A stretch of DNA of 64,000 bases. Origin: Betaproteobacteria bacterium (GTDB lineage: Bacteria; Pseudomonadota; Gammaproteobacteria; Burkholderiales; SG8-41). The stretch is from NCBI GenBank assembly GCA_900299145.1, contig OMIN01000090.1, positions 1 through 64,000 on the forward strand, read 5' to 3'. The notes beneath the pieces were generated by a model. It did not search any database. It had not been told where the DNA came from and saw only the letters and a program-made list of their open reading frames with translations. Of this stretch, positions 25,831 to 35,200 are shown in pieces. Position 1 is the stretch's first letter. Each line of letters starts with the position of its first letter. Made by a program: the position numbers and the translations under genes.

Positions 25831-26820
25831 TTAACCCAAAAGGTGCTTGATTGCGTCGCGTTCTTCCTGTAGCTCTTTCAAGGTTGCCTGCATGCGGCCG
25901 CGGCTGAAATCGCTGACGTCAATGCCTTTGACGATTTCGAATTTGCCGCCTTTGCAGGTGACCGGATAGCCATACATTACGCCCTCGGGGATGCCGTAGC
26001 TGCCGTCGGAGGGAATGCCCATGCTGATCCAGTCGCCCTCACGCGTACCGGACACCCAGTCGCGCACATGGTCGATGGCGGCGTTCGCCGCGCTGGCCGC
26101 CGACGACAGGCCGCGCGCGTTGATAATGGCGGCGCCACGCTGCTGAATAACCGGAATAAAGGTCTTTTCGAGCCAATTCTGGTCGTTAATCATGGGCCAC
26201 ACTTTCTGGCCATCGGCCTCGGCGCTGAATACGTCGGGATACTGGGTGGCGGAGTGGTTGCCCCACACATGCAGCTTCTTGAGGCTGGAAACCGGCTTGC
26301 CGATTTTTTGCGCCACTTGGGAAAGCGAGCGGTTGTGATCCAGACGCATCATCGCGGTGAAGTTGCTGGGCTTTAAACCCGGGGCATTCTTCATTGCAAT
26401 CAAGCAGTTAGTGTTGGCCGGGTTGCCCACGACCAGCACTTTGACATCGCGGCTGGCATGGTCAGACAGCGCCTTGCCCTGCGGTCCGAAGATTTTGCCA
26501 TTGGCTTCGAGCAGGTCTTTGCGCTCCATACCGGGGCCGCGCGGGCGTGCGCCGACCAGCAGCGCGACATCGGCATCCTTGAACGCAACGTTCGGATCGG
26601 AGGCCGGAATCATGCTATGCAGCAAAGGGAACGCACAGTCGTCAAGCTCCATCATCACACCGGTCAAAGCCTTTTGCGCTTTTTCGTCGGGAATCTCGAG
26701 CAGTTGCAGGATCACGGGTTGATCCTTGCCGAGCATTTCTCCGCTGGCGATTCTGAACAGCAGGCTGTAGCCGATTTGGCCAGCTGCGCCGGTCACCGCG
26801 ACGCGCATGGGTTTTTTCAT
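25831..26820 (-). CDS. mdh: Malate dehydrogenase
   Basis: This 329-residue NAD-dependent malate dehydrogenase interconverts malate and oxaloacetate in the TCA cycle. It is of the long type seen in betaproteobacteria: [20 protein letters not shown] start with the G-x-x-G-x-x-G dinucleotide site, [17 protein letters not shown] near residue 90 carrying substrate Arg residues, [11 protein letters not shown] near 128 and the catalytic [13 protein letters not shown] block near 187. The start at 26820 is the only one giving the usual N-terminus. It is divergent from sdhC across 500 bp and ends at a strong terminator. Confidence 0.95.
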   Translation of the reverse strand: MKKPMRVAVTGAAGQIGYSLLFRIASGEMLGKDQPVILQLLEIPDEKAQKALTGVMMELDDCAFPLLHSMIPASDPNVAFKDADVALLVGARPRGPGMERKDLLEANGKIFGPQGKALSDHASRDVKVLVVGNPANTNCLIAMKNAPGLKPSNFTAMMRLDHNRSLSQVAQKIGKPVSSLKKLHVWGNHSATQYPDVFSAEADGQKVWPMINDQNWLEKTFIPVIQQRGAAIINARGLSSAASAANAAIDHVRDWVSGTREGDWISMGIPSDGSYGIPEGVMYGYPVTCKGGKFEIVKGIDVSDFSRGRMQATLKELQEERDAIKHLLG

Positions 26821-27320
26821 GGTGGAACTCCTAGATTTCGAGTCGAAAAGTTTGGTGTAAGCCGCGCGTGAGTAAATTGCACTAGTGGTGTCGCGAGAGA
26901 CTGAATAGCAACGTATAACGCCGCGCGGGAAGGAGCGAGGATAATAGCTAACGCCCCGAACTGGGTCAACTTGCGGCGGCTGACAATGCACCGAAAACAG
27001 GCATCGCTGTGACCACTGACGGTCCGTATTGCATAGGGCCAGCGCGTGGAACAGGCGGTCGAAATTGGGCGCGCTCTGCTGTTCCGCAACATGCTGAAAG
27101 CTGGTAGAATTTTTCAGCCCTGCACAAGGTTTCGTTGGCTAAGCTTACTAGCCAACAATGCTTTGCCTGTTGGGGTAAACCCAAGCCAATTTGGTGTCGT
27201 AAATGTTGTAGTCCCGTAGTCGTTCAGATCCCCAAGCTGGCGCTGTGAGCGGCGGCGGCCCGGACGAGAACAGCAGATCGTATAAACCATAGAGTCGAAC
27301 CGCACGAAAGAAGTCATGCG
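26821..27320. promoter_or_regulatory. Divergent mdh/sdhC regulatory spacer (500 bp)
   Basis: No convincing gene is seen in this spacer. Features are a possible -10 TAGAAT at 27105-27110 with a weak TTCCGC 17 bp upstream, and a perfect inverted repeat GTTGGCTA/TAGCCAAC at 27134-27156 with a 7-base loop. Many relatives encode a GntR-type regulator between mdh and sdhC; none is visible here. The repeat could be an operator or a leader hairpin of the TCA operon. Confidence 0.5.
27134..27156. repeat. Perfect inverted repeat in sdhC leader
   Basis: GTTGGCTA (27134-27141) and TAGCCAAC (27149-27156) flank AGCTTAC. It lies about 165 bp before sdhC and about 25 bp after the -10 candidate, so it would be near the start of the sdh mRNA or act as an operator. 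Confidence 0.55.
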
Positions 27321-27695
27321 ATGCCCACAAGCCGTCCCAAGCACCTGAATTTAATGGAAATCCGGCTCCCGTTGCCGGCCTTTGTGTCCATATTGCACCG
27401 GATCAGCGGCGCGGTGCTATTCTTGATGTTGCCGCTGCTTTTGTGCCTTTTGGGCAGTAGCCTGGAATCCTTGCAATCGTTTACGGCGTTCAAGGCTTGG
27501 GTGGGTAATCCCCTGGTAAAAATCCTGTTGCTGGGCGTGCTGTGGGCGTATTTGCACCATTTCTGCGCAGGTATTCGTCATTTGGCGCTCGACCTGCACA
27601 AAGGTCTTGAGCTTGAAACGGCTCGCGCCACTAGCTATGCGGTGCTGATTGTCAGCATTCTGCTTACCGCGGCTATCGGAGCAAAGCTATGGTAA
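27321..27695 (+). CDS. sdhC: Succinate dehydrogenase cytochrome b556 subunit
   Basis: This 124-residue integral membrane subunit helps bind heme b and quinone in complex II. The N-terminal RPKHLNL motif, SILHRISGAVLF near residue 29 and HHFCAGIRHLALD near residue 84 (heme-ligand His region) are characteristic. Three membrane helices are visible. It is the first gene of the TCA operon and overlaps sdhD by seven bases. No strong Shine-Dalgarno precedes the ATG at 27321, only a weak AAAGAAG. Confidence 0.93.
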   Translation: MPTSRPKHLNLMEIRLPLPAFVSILHRISGAVLFLMLPLLLCLLGSSLESLQSFTAFKAWVGNPLVKILLLGVLWAYLHHFCAGIRHLALDLHKGLELETARATSYAVLIVSILLTAAIGAKLW

Positions 27696-28036
27696 ACCGT
27701 CACGTCAGTGGTGCTCATTATGGCCTGCGCGATTGGCTGGCGCAGCGCATAACTGCCGTGGTGATGATTCTTTACACGGTGCTGTTTGTGGTGATGCTGC
27801 TGAAAATGCCTCAGTTCGATTACGCGGGCTGGCGCAGCGTGTGGATGGCGCCGCTGATGCGTTACGCTACGTTGTTGTTTTTATTGTGTTTATTTGTGCA
27901 CGCCTGGGTCGGTATGCGCAACATTTTCATGGATTACATCAAGCCCACCGGCTTGCGCGTAGCCTTGTACGCGGCGGTGATTCTGGCGCTGGTCGCTTAC
28001 GGCGCGTGGGCCGTGCAGATTTTGTGGGGTAGGTAA
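27689..28036 (+). CDS. sdhD: Succinate dehydrogenase membrane anchor subunit
   Basis: The 115-residue membrane anchor has three predicted helices. GLRDWLAQRITAVVM near residue 12 carries the conserved Arg near the quinone site, and FVHAWVGMRNIFMDYIKP near residue 70 carries the His and the Asp-Tyr pair used in heme and quinone binding. Together with SdhC it anchors SdhAB to the inner membrane. It overlaps sdhC and is followed after five bases by sdhA. Confidence 0.93.
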   Translation: MVNRHVSGAHYGLRDWLAQRITAVVMILYTVLFVVMLLKMPQFDYAGWRSVWMAPLMRYATLLFLLCLFVHAWVGMRNIFMDYIKPTGLRVALYAAVILALVAYGAWAVQILWGR

Positions 28037-28041
28037 TAGCG

Positions 28042-29811
28042 ATGGGTAATATTGCTCGCAGACAGTTTGATGCCGTGGTGGTTGGCGCGGGTGGTTCCGG
28101 CTTGCGCGCGGCGCTGCAATTGGCCGAGGCGAATCTCAAAGTAGCGGTGCTGTCGAAAGTGTTTCCTACGCGCTCACATACGGTGGCGGCGCAGGGCGGC
28201 GTGTCGGCATCGCTTGGCAACGAAGAGCCGGACAACTGGCATTGGCACATGTACGACACCGTCAAGGGGTCGGACTACCTCGGTGATCAGGATGCCATTG
28301 AGTTCATGTGCCGCAAGGCGTGCGATGCCGTGGTGGAACTTGAACATTACGGTATGCCTTTTGACCGGCTCGATAACGGCAAGATATACCAACGCCCGTT
28401 TGGCGGCCACACCAGCAATTACGGCGAGCGGGCCATCAAGCGCGCCTGCGCTGCTGCCGATCGGACCGGCCATGCCATGCTGCATACGCTGTATCAGCGC
28501 AATGTGCGTGCGCATACGCAGTTTTTCGTCGAGTGGATGGCGCTGGATTTGATTCGCAATCAGGCTGGCGATGTGCTCGGCGTGGTGGCGCTGGAAATGG
28601 AAACCGGCGAAGTGATGATTCTGCAAGCCAAGGCTACGCTGCTGGCAACGGGCGGGGCAGGGCGCATTTATTCGGCCAGCACCAACGCGTTCATCAACAC
28701 CGGTGATGGCTTGGGCATGGCGGCGCGCGCGGGTATTCCACTTGAAGATATGGAGTTCTGGCAATTTCATCCCACCGGCGTCGCCGGCGCGGGTGTGCTC
28801 ATTACCGAGGGTGTGCGCGGCGAAGGCGGCTTTTTGCTGAACAAGAATGGTGAGCGTTTCATGGAGCGCTACGCGCCTACCGTCAAAGATCTCGCCAGCC
28901 GCGACGTGGTGGCACGCGCCATGGCTACTGAAATCAAGGAAGGCCGCGGCGCCGGCAAAGACGGCGAATATATTCTGCTGAAGCTCGATCACCTGGGTGG
29001 TGATGTGATCGACAAACGCCTGCCAGGCATTCGTGAAATTGCGAAGAAATTCGCCAATGTCGATCCGGCGACCGATCCGATTCCTGTAGTGCCGACCTGT
29101 CACTATCAGATGGGTGGCGTGCCGACGAATGTGGCGGGGCAGGCCGTGATGCCCGATGGCAAGGGCGGCGAGAAAATCATCAAAGGCCTGTACGCAGCAG
29201 GTGAATGCGCGTGCGTGTCGGTGCACGGTGCGAACCGGCTCGGCACCAATTCGTTGCTCGACTTGCTGGTGTTCGGCAAATCGGCTGGCGAGCAGGTGGT
29301 GAAAGATATATCAGCGGATGTGAAATCGTTGCCCGATTTACCGGCTGATGCAGCTGACAAAACAATGGCACGGTTGGCGCGGCTGGATTCCGCCACGTCT
29401 GGTGAGCGTGTAAATGACGTCGGCGCGGAAATGCGCCGTACCATGCAGGCGCACTGCGGCGTGTTCCGCTTCCCGGACAGCATGGCCGAGGGCGTGAAAA
29501 AAATGCTTGCTGTAGCCGAGCGCGCCAAGAGCACTTTCATCACGGACAAGAGCAAGGTGTTCAATACCGCGCGAGTCGAGGCCCTCGAGTTGGATAACCT
29601 GATCGAAGTTGCTCTCTCGACCATGATTTCCGCCAATGCGCGGCAAGAATCGCGCGGTGCGCATGACCGCAGCGATTTCCCCAACCGTGATGACGTGAAC
29701 TGGATGAAGCATACGTTGTGGTACAAAGAGGGCAACCGGCTCGAATACAAACCGGTGCAATTAAAGCCGATGACGGTGGAAAGCTTTGAGCCGAAGCCGC
29801 GTGTTTACTAA
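28042..29811 (+). CDS. sdhA: Succinate dehydrogenase flavoprotein subunit
   Basis: This 589-residue catalytic subunit oxidises succinate to fumarate and passes electrons to SdhB. The N-terminal Rossmann site VVVGAGGSGLRAAL is near residue 11. SHTVAAQGG near residue 44 contains the His that carries covalent FAD. HPTGVAGAGVLITEGVRGEGG near residue 243 and HGANRLGTNSLLDLLVFG near residue 395 are substrate and capping-domain blocks. Length is standard. Flavinylation would need SdhE, encoded two genes downstream. Confidence 0.97.
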   Translation: MGNIARRQFDAVVVGAGGSGLRAALQLAEANLKVAVLSKVFPTRSHTVAAQGGVSASLGNEEPDNWHWHMYDTVKGSDYLGDQDAIEFMCRKACDAVVELEHYGMPFDRLDNGKIYQRPFGGHTSNYGERAIKRACAAADRTGHAMLHTLYQRNVRAHTQFFVEWMALDLIRNQAGDVLGVVALEMETGEVMILQAKATLLATGGAGRIYSASTNAFINTGDGLGMAARAGIPLEDMEFWQFHPTGVAGAGVLITEGVRGEGGFLLNKNGERFMERYAPTVKDLASRDVVARAMATEIKEGRGAGKDGEYILLKLDHLGGDVIDKRLPGIREIAKKFANVDPATDPIPVVPTCHYQMGGVPTNVAGQAVMPDGKGGEKIIKGLYAAGECACVSVHGANRLGTNSLLDLLVFGKSAGEQVVKDISADVKSLPDLPADAADKTMARLARLDSATSGERVNDVGAEMRRTMQAHCGVFRFPDSMAEGVKKMLAVAERAKSTFITDKSKVFNTARVEALELDNLIEVALSTMISANARQESRGAHDRSDFPNRDDVNWMKHTLWYKEGNRLEYKPVQLKPMTVESFEPKPRVY

Positions 29812-29842
29812 AGCCCGAGAATTTCAAGCGTAAGGACTATCA

Positions 29843-30547
29843 ATGCGTTTCCAGATTTACCGCTACAACCCCGACGTTGACACCAAGCCGCGCATGCAGT
29901 TTTACGACATCGCGCTGGAGCCCACTGACCGGATGTTGCTCGACGCGCTGGTGCGCATCAAGATGGAGGACGATACGTTTTCGTTCCGCCGCTCCTGCCG
30001 CGAGGGCGTGTGTGGGTCGGACGCGATGAACATCAACGGCAAGAACGGGCTGGCGTGCATTACCAAGCTCGCGGATCTGGAAGCGCAGGGGCCGGTGGTT
30101 CAGATACGGCCGTTACCGGGGCTGCCGGTGATTCGCGACCTGATTGTCGACATGTCGCAGTTTTTCAAGCAATACCATTCCATCAAGCCGTATGTGGTGA
30201 ACGATACGCCGCCGCCGGAAACAGAGCGCTTGCAGTCGCCGGAAGACCGCGAAGAGTTGAATGGCCTTTACGAGTGCATTCTTTGCGCGTGCTGCTCGAC
30301 ATCCTGTCCGTCTTTCTGGTGGAATCCGGACAAATTCGTCGGCCCCGCCGGGCTGTTGCAGGCGTATCGCTTTATTGCGGACACACGTGACGAAACAGTG
30401 AACGCGCGTTTGGACAATCTGGAAGACCCCTATCGCTTGTTCCGCTGTCATTCGATCATGAATTGCGTGGACGTGTGTCCAAAAAATCTGAACCCGACCA
30501 AGGCCATAGGCAAAATCAAGGATTTGCTGATCAAGCGTACGGTGTAG
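29843..30547 (+). CDS. sdhB: Succinate dehydrogenase iron-sulfur subunit
   Basis: This 234-residue subunit conducts electrons from FAD to quinone through three clusters. SCREGVCGSDAM near residue 53 with a later Cys binds [2Fe-2S]; CILCACCSTSCP near residue 147 and CHSIMNCVDVCPKNLNP near residue 204 bind the [4Fe-4S] and [3Fe-4S] clusters. AAGGA-like sequence precedes the ATG. The next gene, sdhE, starts four bases after the stop. Confidence 0.97.
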   Translation: MRFQIYRYNPDVDTKPRMQFYDIALEPTDRMLLDALVRIKMEDDTFSFRRSCREGVCGSDAMNINGKNGLACITKLADLEAQGPVVQIRPLPGLPVIRDLIVDMSQFFKQYHSIKPYVVNDTPPPETERLQSPEDREELNGLYECILCACCSTSCPSFWWNPDKFVGPAGLLQAYRFIADTRDETVNARLDNLEDPYRLFRCHSIMNCVDVCPKNLNPTKAIGKIKDLLIKRTV

Positions 30548-30551
30548 GTAA

Positions 30552-30803
30552 GTGAGTTCGGTGAGCGACGACCGCAGCCGGGACCGGATTTTCTGGCATT
30601 GCCGGCGAGGTTTGCTGGAACTGGACTTGTTGCTGCAACGGTTTGTGGCACGGCACTTGGATGCGCTGGATGATGGTCAGACCGCAGTGTTTGTGGAGTT
30701 GCTGGAATACGATGACAACGATTTGTTCGACATGGTGATGAAGCGCGCAGAGCCGGTAAACGAGCGCCTGTCACCGGTTTTGGCGCTGCTGCGTGATGTC
30801 TAA
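30552..30803 (+). CDS. sdhE: FAD assembly factor SdhE
   Basis: This 83-residue small helical protein promotes covalent flavinylation of SdhA. The signature RRGLLELDLLL (R-G-x-x-E-L-D) near residue 18 and the acidic LEYDDNDLFDMV near residue 49 match the family. A GTG start at 30552 is used, four bases after sdhB. Its position inside the sdh operon confirms the assignment. Confidence 0.92.
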   Translation: MSSVSDDRSRDRIFWHCRRGLLELDLLLQRFVARHLDALDDGQTAVFVELLEYDDNDLFDMVMKRAEPVNERLSPVLALLRDV

Positions 30804-30809
30804 AAAATT

Positions 30810-30827
30810 AAATAAATCAAATACTTA
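30810..30827 (+). repeat. 18-bp polar motif, copy 9
   Basis: AAATAAATCAAATACTTA, between sdhE and gltA, seven bases after the sdhE stop. Confidence 0.7.
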
Positions 30828-30875
30828 GTATATACCCAAGAATTTTAGAATCAACTGACTCAACTGGAGACTGGT

Positions 30876-32174
30876 ATGGCCGAGAAACTGGCAACGCTTT
30901 CATTCCACGATGGCAAGCCCTCAGTGGACTTTCCGATTTACAGCGGCAACGAAGGGCCGGACGTGATCGACGTGCGCGCGTTGTATGGCAAAACCGGGTT
31001 GTTCACCTACGATCCGGGCTTCATGTCCACCGCCAGCTGCCGCTCCAGCATCACCTACATCGACGGAGACGTTGGCATATTGCAGTATCGCGGTTACCCG
31101 ATTGAAAACCTCGTCGAGACCTGCAGCTTCCTCGAAGTGGCCTACCTGATTCTCTTCGGCGAGCTGCCCAAGAAAGATCAGCTCGACACATTTGTCGATA
31201 CCATCACGCATCACACCATGGTGCATGAGCAGCTCTCGCGCTTTTACAACGGTTTCCGGCGCGATGCGCATCCGATGGCGGTGATGTGCGGCGTGGTTGG
31301 CGCGCTGTCGGCCTTCTACCACGACTCCATCGACATTAACGATGCGCGCAGCCGTGAAATCAGCGCCTACCGTCTGATCGCCAAGCTTCCGACGATTACC
31401 GCGATGACCTACAAGTACACGACGGGCCAGCCCTTCATGTACCCGCGCAACAATCTGTCGTATGTGGAAAACTTCCTCTACATGACTTTCGGCACGCCGT
31501 GCGAAGACTGGAAGCCGAACCCCGTGCTGACGCGCGCCATGGAACGCATTCTGATCCTGCACGCCGATCACGAACAAAATGCCTCCACCTCGACGGTCCG
31601 TCTGGCTGGCTCGACCGGCGCCAACCCGTTTGCCTGCATATCGGCTGGCATCGCTGCGCTATGGGGCCCGGCGCATGGCGGCGCGAACGAGGCTGTGCTG
31701 AAAATGCTCGACTACATTGGCGACGTGAAAAACATTCCACAGTTCCTTGAGCGCGTGAAGGTCAAGGAAGACCACACCATGCTGATGGGCTTTGGCCACC
31801 GCGTGTACAAGAACTACGACCCGCGTGCCCGCATCATCCAGAAGACCTGCCACGAAGTGCTGGAAGCGCTGGATCTGAAAGATGACAAGCTGTTCAAGCT
31901 GGCGATGGCACTGGAGAAAATCGCCCTGGAAGACGATTACTTTATCAAGCGCAAGCTTTATCCGAACGTCGATTTCTATTCCGGCATTGTGTACAAGGCG
32001 CTTGGCATTCCGGTCCCGATGTTCACCGCCATCTTCGCGCTGGCTCGCACGGTGGGCTGGATTGCGCAATGGAATGAAATGCTTGGCGATGCCGACGCCA
32101 AGATTGGCCGCCCGCGCCAGCTGTTCACCGGTGCTGCGCGCCGCGATTTCGTGCCGATGGGTCAACGAAAGTAA
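30876..32174 (+). CDS. gltA: Citrate synthase
   Basis: This 432-residue enzyme of the long, NADH-sensitive bacterial type condenses acetyl-CoA and oxaloacetate. The extra N-terminal beta domain (residues 1-60) is present. [19 protein letters not shown] near residue 227, the [11 protein letters not shown] block near 263 and [14 protein letters not shown] near 305 hold the catalytic His residues; DFYSGIVY near 363 holds the catalytic Asp. It lies within the sdh-odh operon with its own good ribosome-binding site (GGAGA). prpC at 24570 is the shorter, propionyl-CoA-specific relative. Confidence 0.97.
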   Translation: MAEKLATLSFHDGKPSVDFPIYSGNEGPDVIDVRALYGKTGLFTYDPGFMSTASCRSSITYIDGDVGILQYRGYPIENLVETCSFLEVAYLILFGELPKKDQLDTFVDTITHHTMVHEQLSRFYNGFRRDAHPMAVMCGVVGALSAFYHDSIDINDARSREISAYRLIAKLPTITAMTYKYTTGQPFMYPRNNLSYVENFLYMTFGTPCEDWKPNPVLTRAMERILILHADHEQNASTSTVRLAGSTGANPFACISAGIAALWGPAHGGANEAVLKMLDYIGDVKNIPQFLERVKVKEDHTMLMGFGHRVYKNYDPRARIIQKTCHEVLEALDLKDDKLFKLAMALEKIALEDDYFIKRKLYPNVDFYSGIVYKALGIPVPMFTAIFALARTVGWIAQWNEMLGDADAKIGRPRQLFTGAARRDFVPMGQRK

Positions 32175-32276
32175 GGGGAGAGGGGTGAGGCGTGAGGCGT
32201 CACCCCTGCACTGTGCCAGCTACCACGGAATTTTTGCCCTTCACGCCTCGCACTTCACGCCGTTAAAGGTGTAGAC
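32175..32276. repeat. Heptad inverted-repeat element A (gltA-odhA spacer)
   Basis: Left side holds GTGAGGC, GTGAGGC and GTCACCC; right side holds TTCACGC, CTCGCAC and TTCACGC in the opposite sense. The two sides can form an imperfect stem across about 90 bases. It belongs to the same family as the elements at 36430, 37978 and 52661. Confidence 0.55.
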
Positions 32277-35156
32277 ATGATGAAAGAGTTCCTGGGTAAC
32301 TCCCATTTATTCGGTGCCAATGCGCCGTTCATTGAGGCGCTGTACGAATCGTATCTCGCCGATCCTCAGTCGGTGGAGCCGCGCTGGCGCGGGTATTTCG
32401 ACGAGTTGCAAAAGCTCGACGATGGTCCGCGCGATGTGTCGCACTTTGCGGTGCAGGAACGCTTCGCAGCCATGGCGAAGGCGCCGCGACCGCAGGTCGC
32501 AGCAGCGCCAGCTGATGGCTTTCAGAAGCAGTTTGCCGTATTGCAGCTCATCGCGGCGTACCGCTTTCAGGGGGCGCGTGTGGCGGACGTCGATCCGCTT
32601 GGGCGCATTGAAAAGCCGAATATTCCAGAACTGGATCCCGCGTTTTACGGGTTGACTGACTCTGACCTCGACACCACCTTCAATGCGGGTACGCTGCACG
32701 GCGCATCGCAGGATACGCTGCGCGGCATATTGCAGCGCCTGAAGGACACCTATTGCCAGAAGATCGGCGCCGAGATTATGTATATCTCGGACATTCCGCA
32801 AAAACGCTGGCTGCTGGAGCGCATGGAACCGTCGTTGGCCCGGCCAGCGTACGACGCGGCCTATAAGAAGCATTTACTGGAACGGTTGACCGCCGCCGAG
32901 ACGCTGGAGAAATACCTCAACTCCAAATATGTTGGCCAAACGCGCTTTTCGCTCGAAGGTGGTGATGCGCTGATTCCCATGCTCGACCACCTGCTGCAAC
33001 GCGCCGGCGCCGCCGGCATTCAGGAAATGGTCATCGGCATGGCGCATCGCGGGCGCCTTAACGTGCTGGTGAATACGCTCGGCAAAATGCCGAAGGATTT
33101 GTTCTCCTCTTTCGAGGGCAAACAGAACACCGAAGTAATGGCGGGCGACGTGAAATATCACGACGGCCAGTCGTCCAACATCATGACGCCGGGCGGGCCA
33201 ATGCACGTCACGCTGGCGTTCAATCCGTCACATTTGGAAATCGTCAACCCTGTGGTGGAAGGCTCTGTGCGCGCGCGCCAGCATCGCCGCAAGGACCACA
33301 CCGGCGATCAGGTGCTGCCCGTAGTGATTCACGGCGACGCCTCGGTGGCAGGTCAGGGCGTGGTGATGGAAACACTGAACCTTGCGCAAACACGCGGCTA
33401 CGGTACCGGCGGCACGGTTCACATCGTCATCAACAATCAGATCGGATTCACCACTTCAGACCCGCGCGACTCGCGTTCGACGATTTACTGCTCGGACGTT
33501 TGCAAGATGCTGGAAATTCCGATTTTCCACGTCAACGGTGATGACCCGGAAGCCGTGTGTTTTGTGACGGAACTCGCGCTCGATTACCGCATGAAGTTCC
33601 ACAAGGATTCCGTGATTGATCTGGTGTGTTACCGCCGTCTCGGCCATAACGAGCAGGACGAGCCGATGGTGACGCAGCCGTTGATGTACAAGCGCATCCA
33701 TAGCCATCCCACGCAGCGCAAGGTTTACGCCGACCGGCTGGTGAAAGAGGGCGTGATCGCAGAGGCGGACGCCGATGCGCTCGTGACCACCAGCCGCGAG
33801 GCGCTGGATGGCGGTTATCACACCAACCAGACGATTCTCTCCAACTTCAAGCCACCCTTTGAAATCGATTGGTCGCTTTACAAGGGCGCAAAGTGGAACG
33901 AGAACGACGATACGCGCCTGCCTATGGCCACGCTGCAGCAGCTTGCGCGCAAGCTCTCCGAAGTGCCGTCGAATTTCCAGCTGCATCCGCGCGTCGACAA
34001 AATCATGCAGGACCGGCGGCTGATGGCCGAAGGCAAGCTGCCGCTTGATTGGGGCATGGCCGAGTCGCTGGCGTACGCCACGCTATTGAACGAAGGCTAT
34101 TCAATCAGGCTATCTGGACAAGATGCCGGACGCGGCACTTTCTTCCACCGCCACGCCGTACTACACGACCAGAATCGTGAGCGCTGGGATCAGGGCATCC
34201 ATATTCCCTTGCAGCATCTGGGGCCGAAGCAGGGTGATTTTCTGGTGGTCGATTCCGTACTGTCCGAGGAAGCCGTGATGGGCTTCGAGTACGGCTACGC
34301 GACTTCTGCACCGAATGATCTGGTGATCTGGGAGGCGCAGTACGGCGATTTCGCCAACGGCGCGCAGGTGGTGATTGATCAGTTCATCGCCTCCGGCGAA
34401 GTCAAGTGGGGCCGTTTCTGCGGCCTCACGCTGATGCTGCCGCACGGCTACGAGGGCGCGGGACCGGAACATTCGTCGGGCCGCATAGAGCGCTTTCTGC
34501 AGCTGTGCGCTGACTACAACATGCAAATCTGCGTGCCCGCGACACCGGTGCAGATGTTTTATTTGCTGCGCCGGCAGATGATTCGCCCGTACCGCCGGCC
34601 GCTGGTGATTTTTTCGCCGAAAAGCCTGTTGCGACACAAGGAATCGGTATCGCCGCTGGAAGAATTCGCCAATGACAAATTCCGCCCGGTCAACGAGGAC
34701 TGGGAGGAAACCGATATTCAGGCCGACAAGGTCGAGCGCGTCATCCTGTGCAGCGGCAAGGTGTTTTATGACATCCGTGCCGAGCGCCGGGCGCGTGGCA
34801 TCAAGAACCTGCCCATCGTGCGCATTGCGCAGTTGTATCCGTTTGCGCACGATGAGTTTCGCTCGCTCATCGTCAAATACAAAAACGCCGCCGAGATCGT
34901 GTGGTGCCAGGAAGAGCCGCGTAATCAGGGCGCGTGGCGTCACATTCAGCATTACCTGATACGCAACTTGCTGCCTCATCAGAAACTGTTTTACGCCGGT
35001 CGCGAATCGTCGGCCTCGCCAGCGGCCGGTTATAAATCGCTGCACGACAGGCAGCAAAAGGAATTGGTGAATCAGGCGTTAACCTTATCTGGCGGTAGCG
35101 CGCCGTTGTCGGTGACCAATCGCCCGCGGCCCTTGTCGGCGGGTGAAGAGCATTAA
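32277..35156 (+). CDS. odhA: 2-oxoglutarate dehydrogenase E1 component
   Basis: This 959-residue thiamine-diphosphate enzyme (also called SucA) decarboxylates 2-oxoglutarate and transfers the succinyl group to OdhB. The N-terminal SHLFGANAPFIEALYESYL helix binds E2. IGMAHRGRLNVL near residue 257, HGDASVAGQGVVMETLN near 350 and GHNEQDEPMVTQP near 457 are ThDP-dependent catalytic blocks; FCGLTLMLPHGYEGAGPEHSS (spread over about residues 712-735) is in the C-terminal half. Length and context fully fit. It is followed by odhB after a spacer with an 18-bp motif. Confidence 0.97.
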   Translation: MMKEFLGNSHLFGANAPFIEALYESYLADPQSVEPRWRGYFDELQKLDDGPRDVSHFAVQERFAAMAKAPRPQVAAAPADGFQKQFAVLQLIAAYRFQGARVADVDPLGRIEKPNIPELDPAFYGLTDSDLDTTFNAGTLHGASQDTLRGILQRLKDTYCQKIGAEIMYISDIPQKRWLLERMEPSLARPAYDAAYKKHLLERLTAAETLEKYLNSKYVGQTRFSLEGGDALIPMLDHLLQRAGAAGIQEMVIGMAHRGRLNVLVNTLGKMPKDLFSSFEGKQNTEVMAGDVKYHDGQSSNIMTPGGPMHVTLAFNPSHLEIVNPVVEGSVRARQHRRKDHTGDQVLPVVIHGDASVAGQGVVMETLNLAQTRGYGTGGTVHIVINNQIGFTTSDPRDSRSTIYCSDVCKMLEIPIFHVNGDDPEAVCFVTELALDYRMKFHKDSVIDLVCYRRLGHNEQDEPMVTQPLMYKRIHSHPTQRKVYADRLVKEGVIAEADADALVTTSREALDGGYHTNQTILSNFKPPFEIDWSLYKGAKWNENDDTRLPMATLQQLARKLSEVPSNFQLHPRVDKIMQDRRLMAEGKLPLDWGMAESLAYATLLNEGYSIRLSGQDAGRGTFFHRHAVLHDQNRERWDQGIHIPLQHLGPKQGDFLVVDSVLSEEAVMGFEYGYATSAPNDLVIWEAQYGDFANGAQVVIDQFIASGEVKWGRFCGLTLMLPHGYEGAGPEHSSGRIERFLQLCADYNMQICVPATPVQMFYLLRRQMIRPYRRPLVIFSPKSLLRHKESVSPLEEFANDKFRPVNEDWEETDIQADKVERVILCSGKVFYDIRAERRARGIKNLPIVRIAQLYPFAHDEFRSLIVKYKNAAEIVWCQEEPRNQGAWRHIQHYLIRNLLPHQKLFYAGRESSASPAAGYKSLHDRQQKELVNQALTLSGGSAPLSVTNRPRPLSAGEEH

Positions 35157-35174
35157 AGCGCAAATTAAAAACGT

Positions 35175-35192
35175 AATAAAAACAAAAACTTA
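35175..35192 (+). repeat. 18-bp polar motif, copy 10
   Basis: AATAAAAACAAAAACTTA, in the odhA-odhB spacer, nine bases before the odhB start. Confidence 0.75.
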
Positions 35193-35200
35193 GGTGACTC

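Noticed and set aside
30876-32174. gltA as a second methylcitrate synthase
   Set aside because: The extra N-terminal domain, length and HADHEQNAS block match true citrate synthase, and prpC is present separately.
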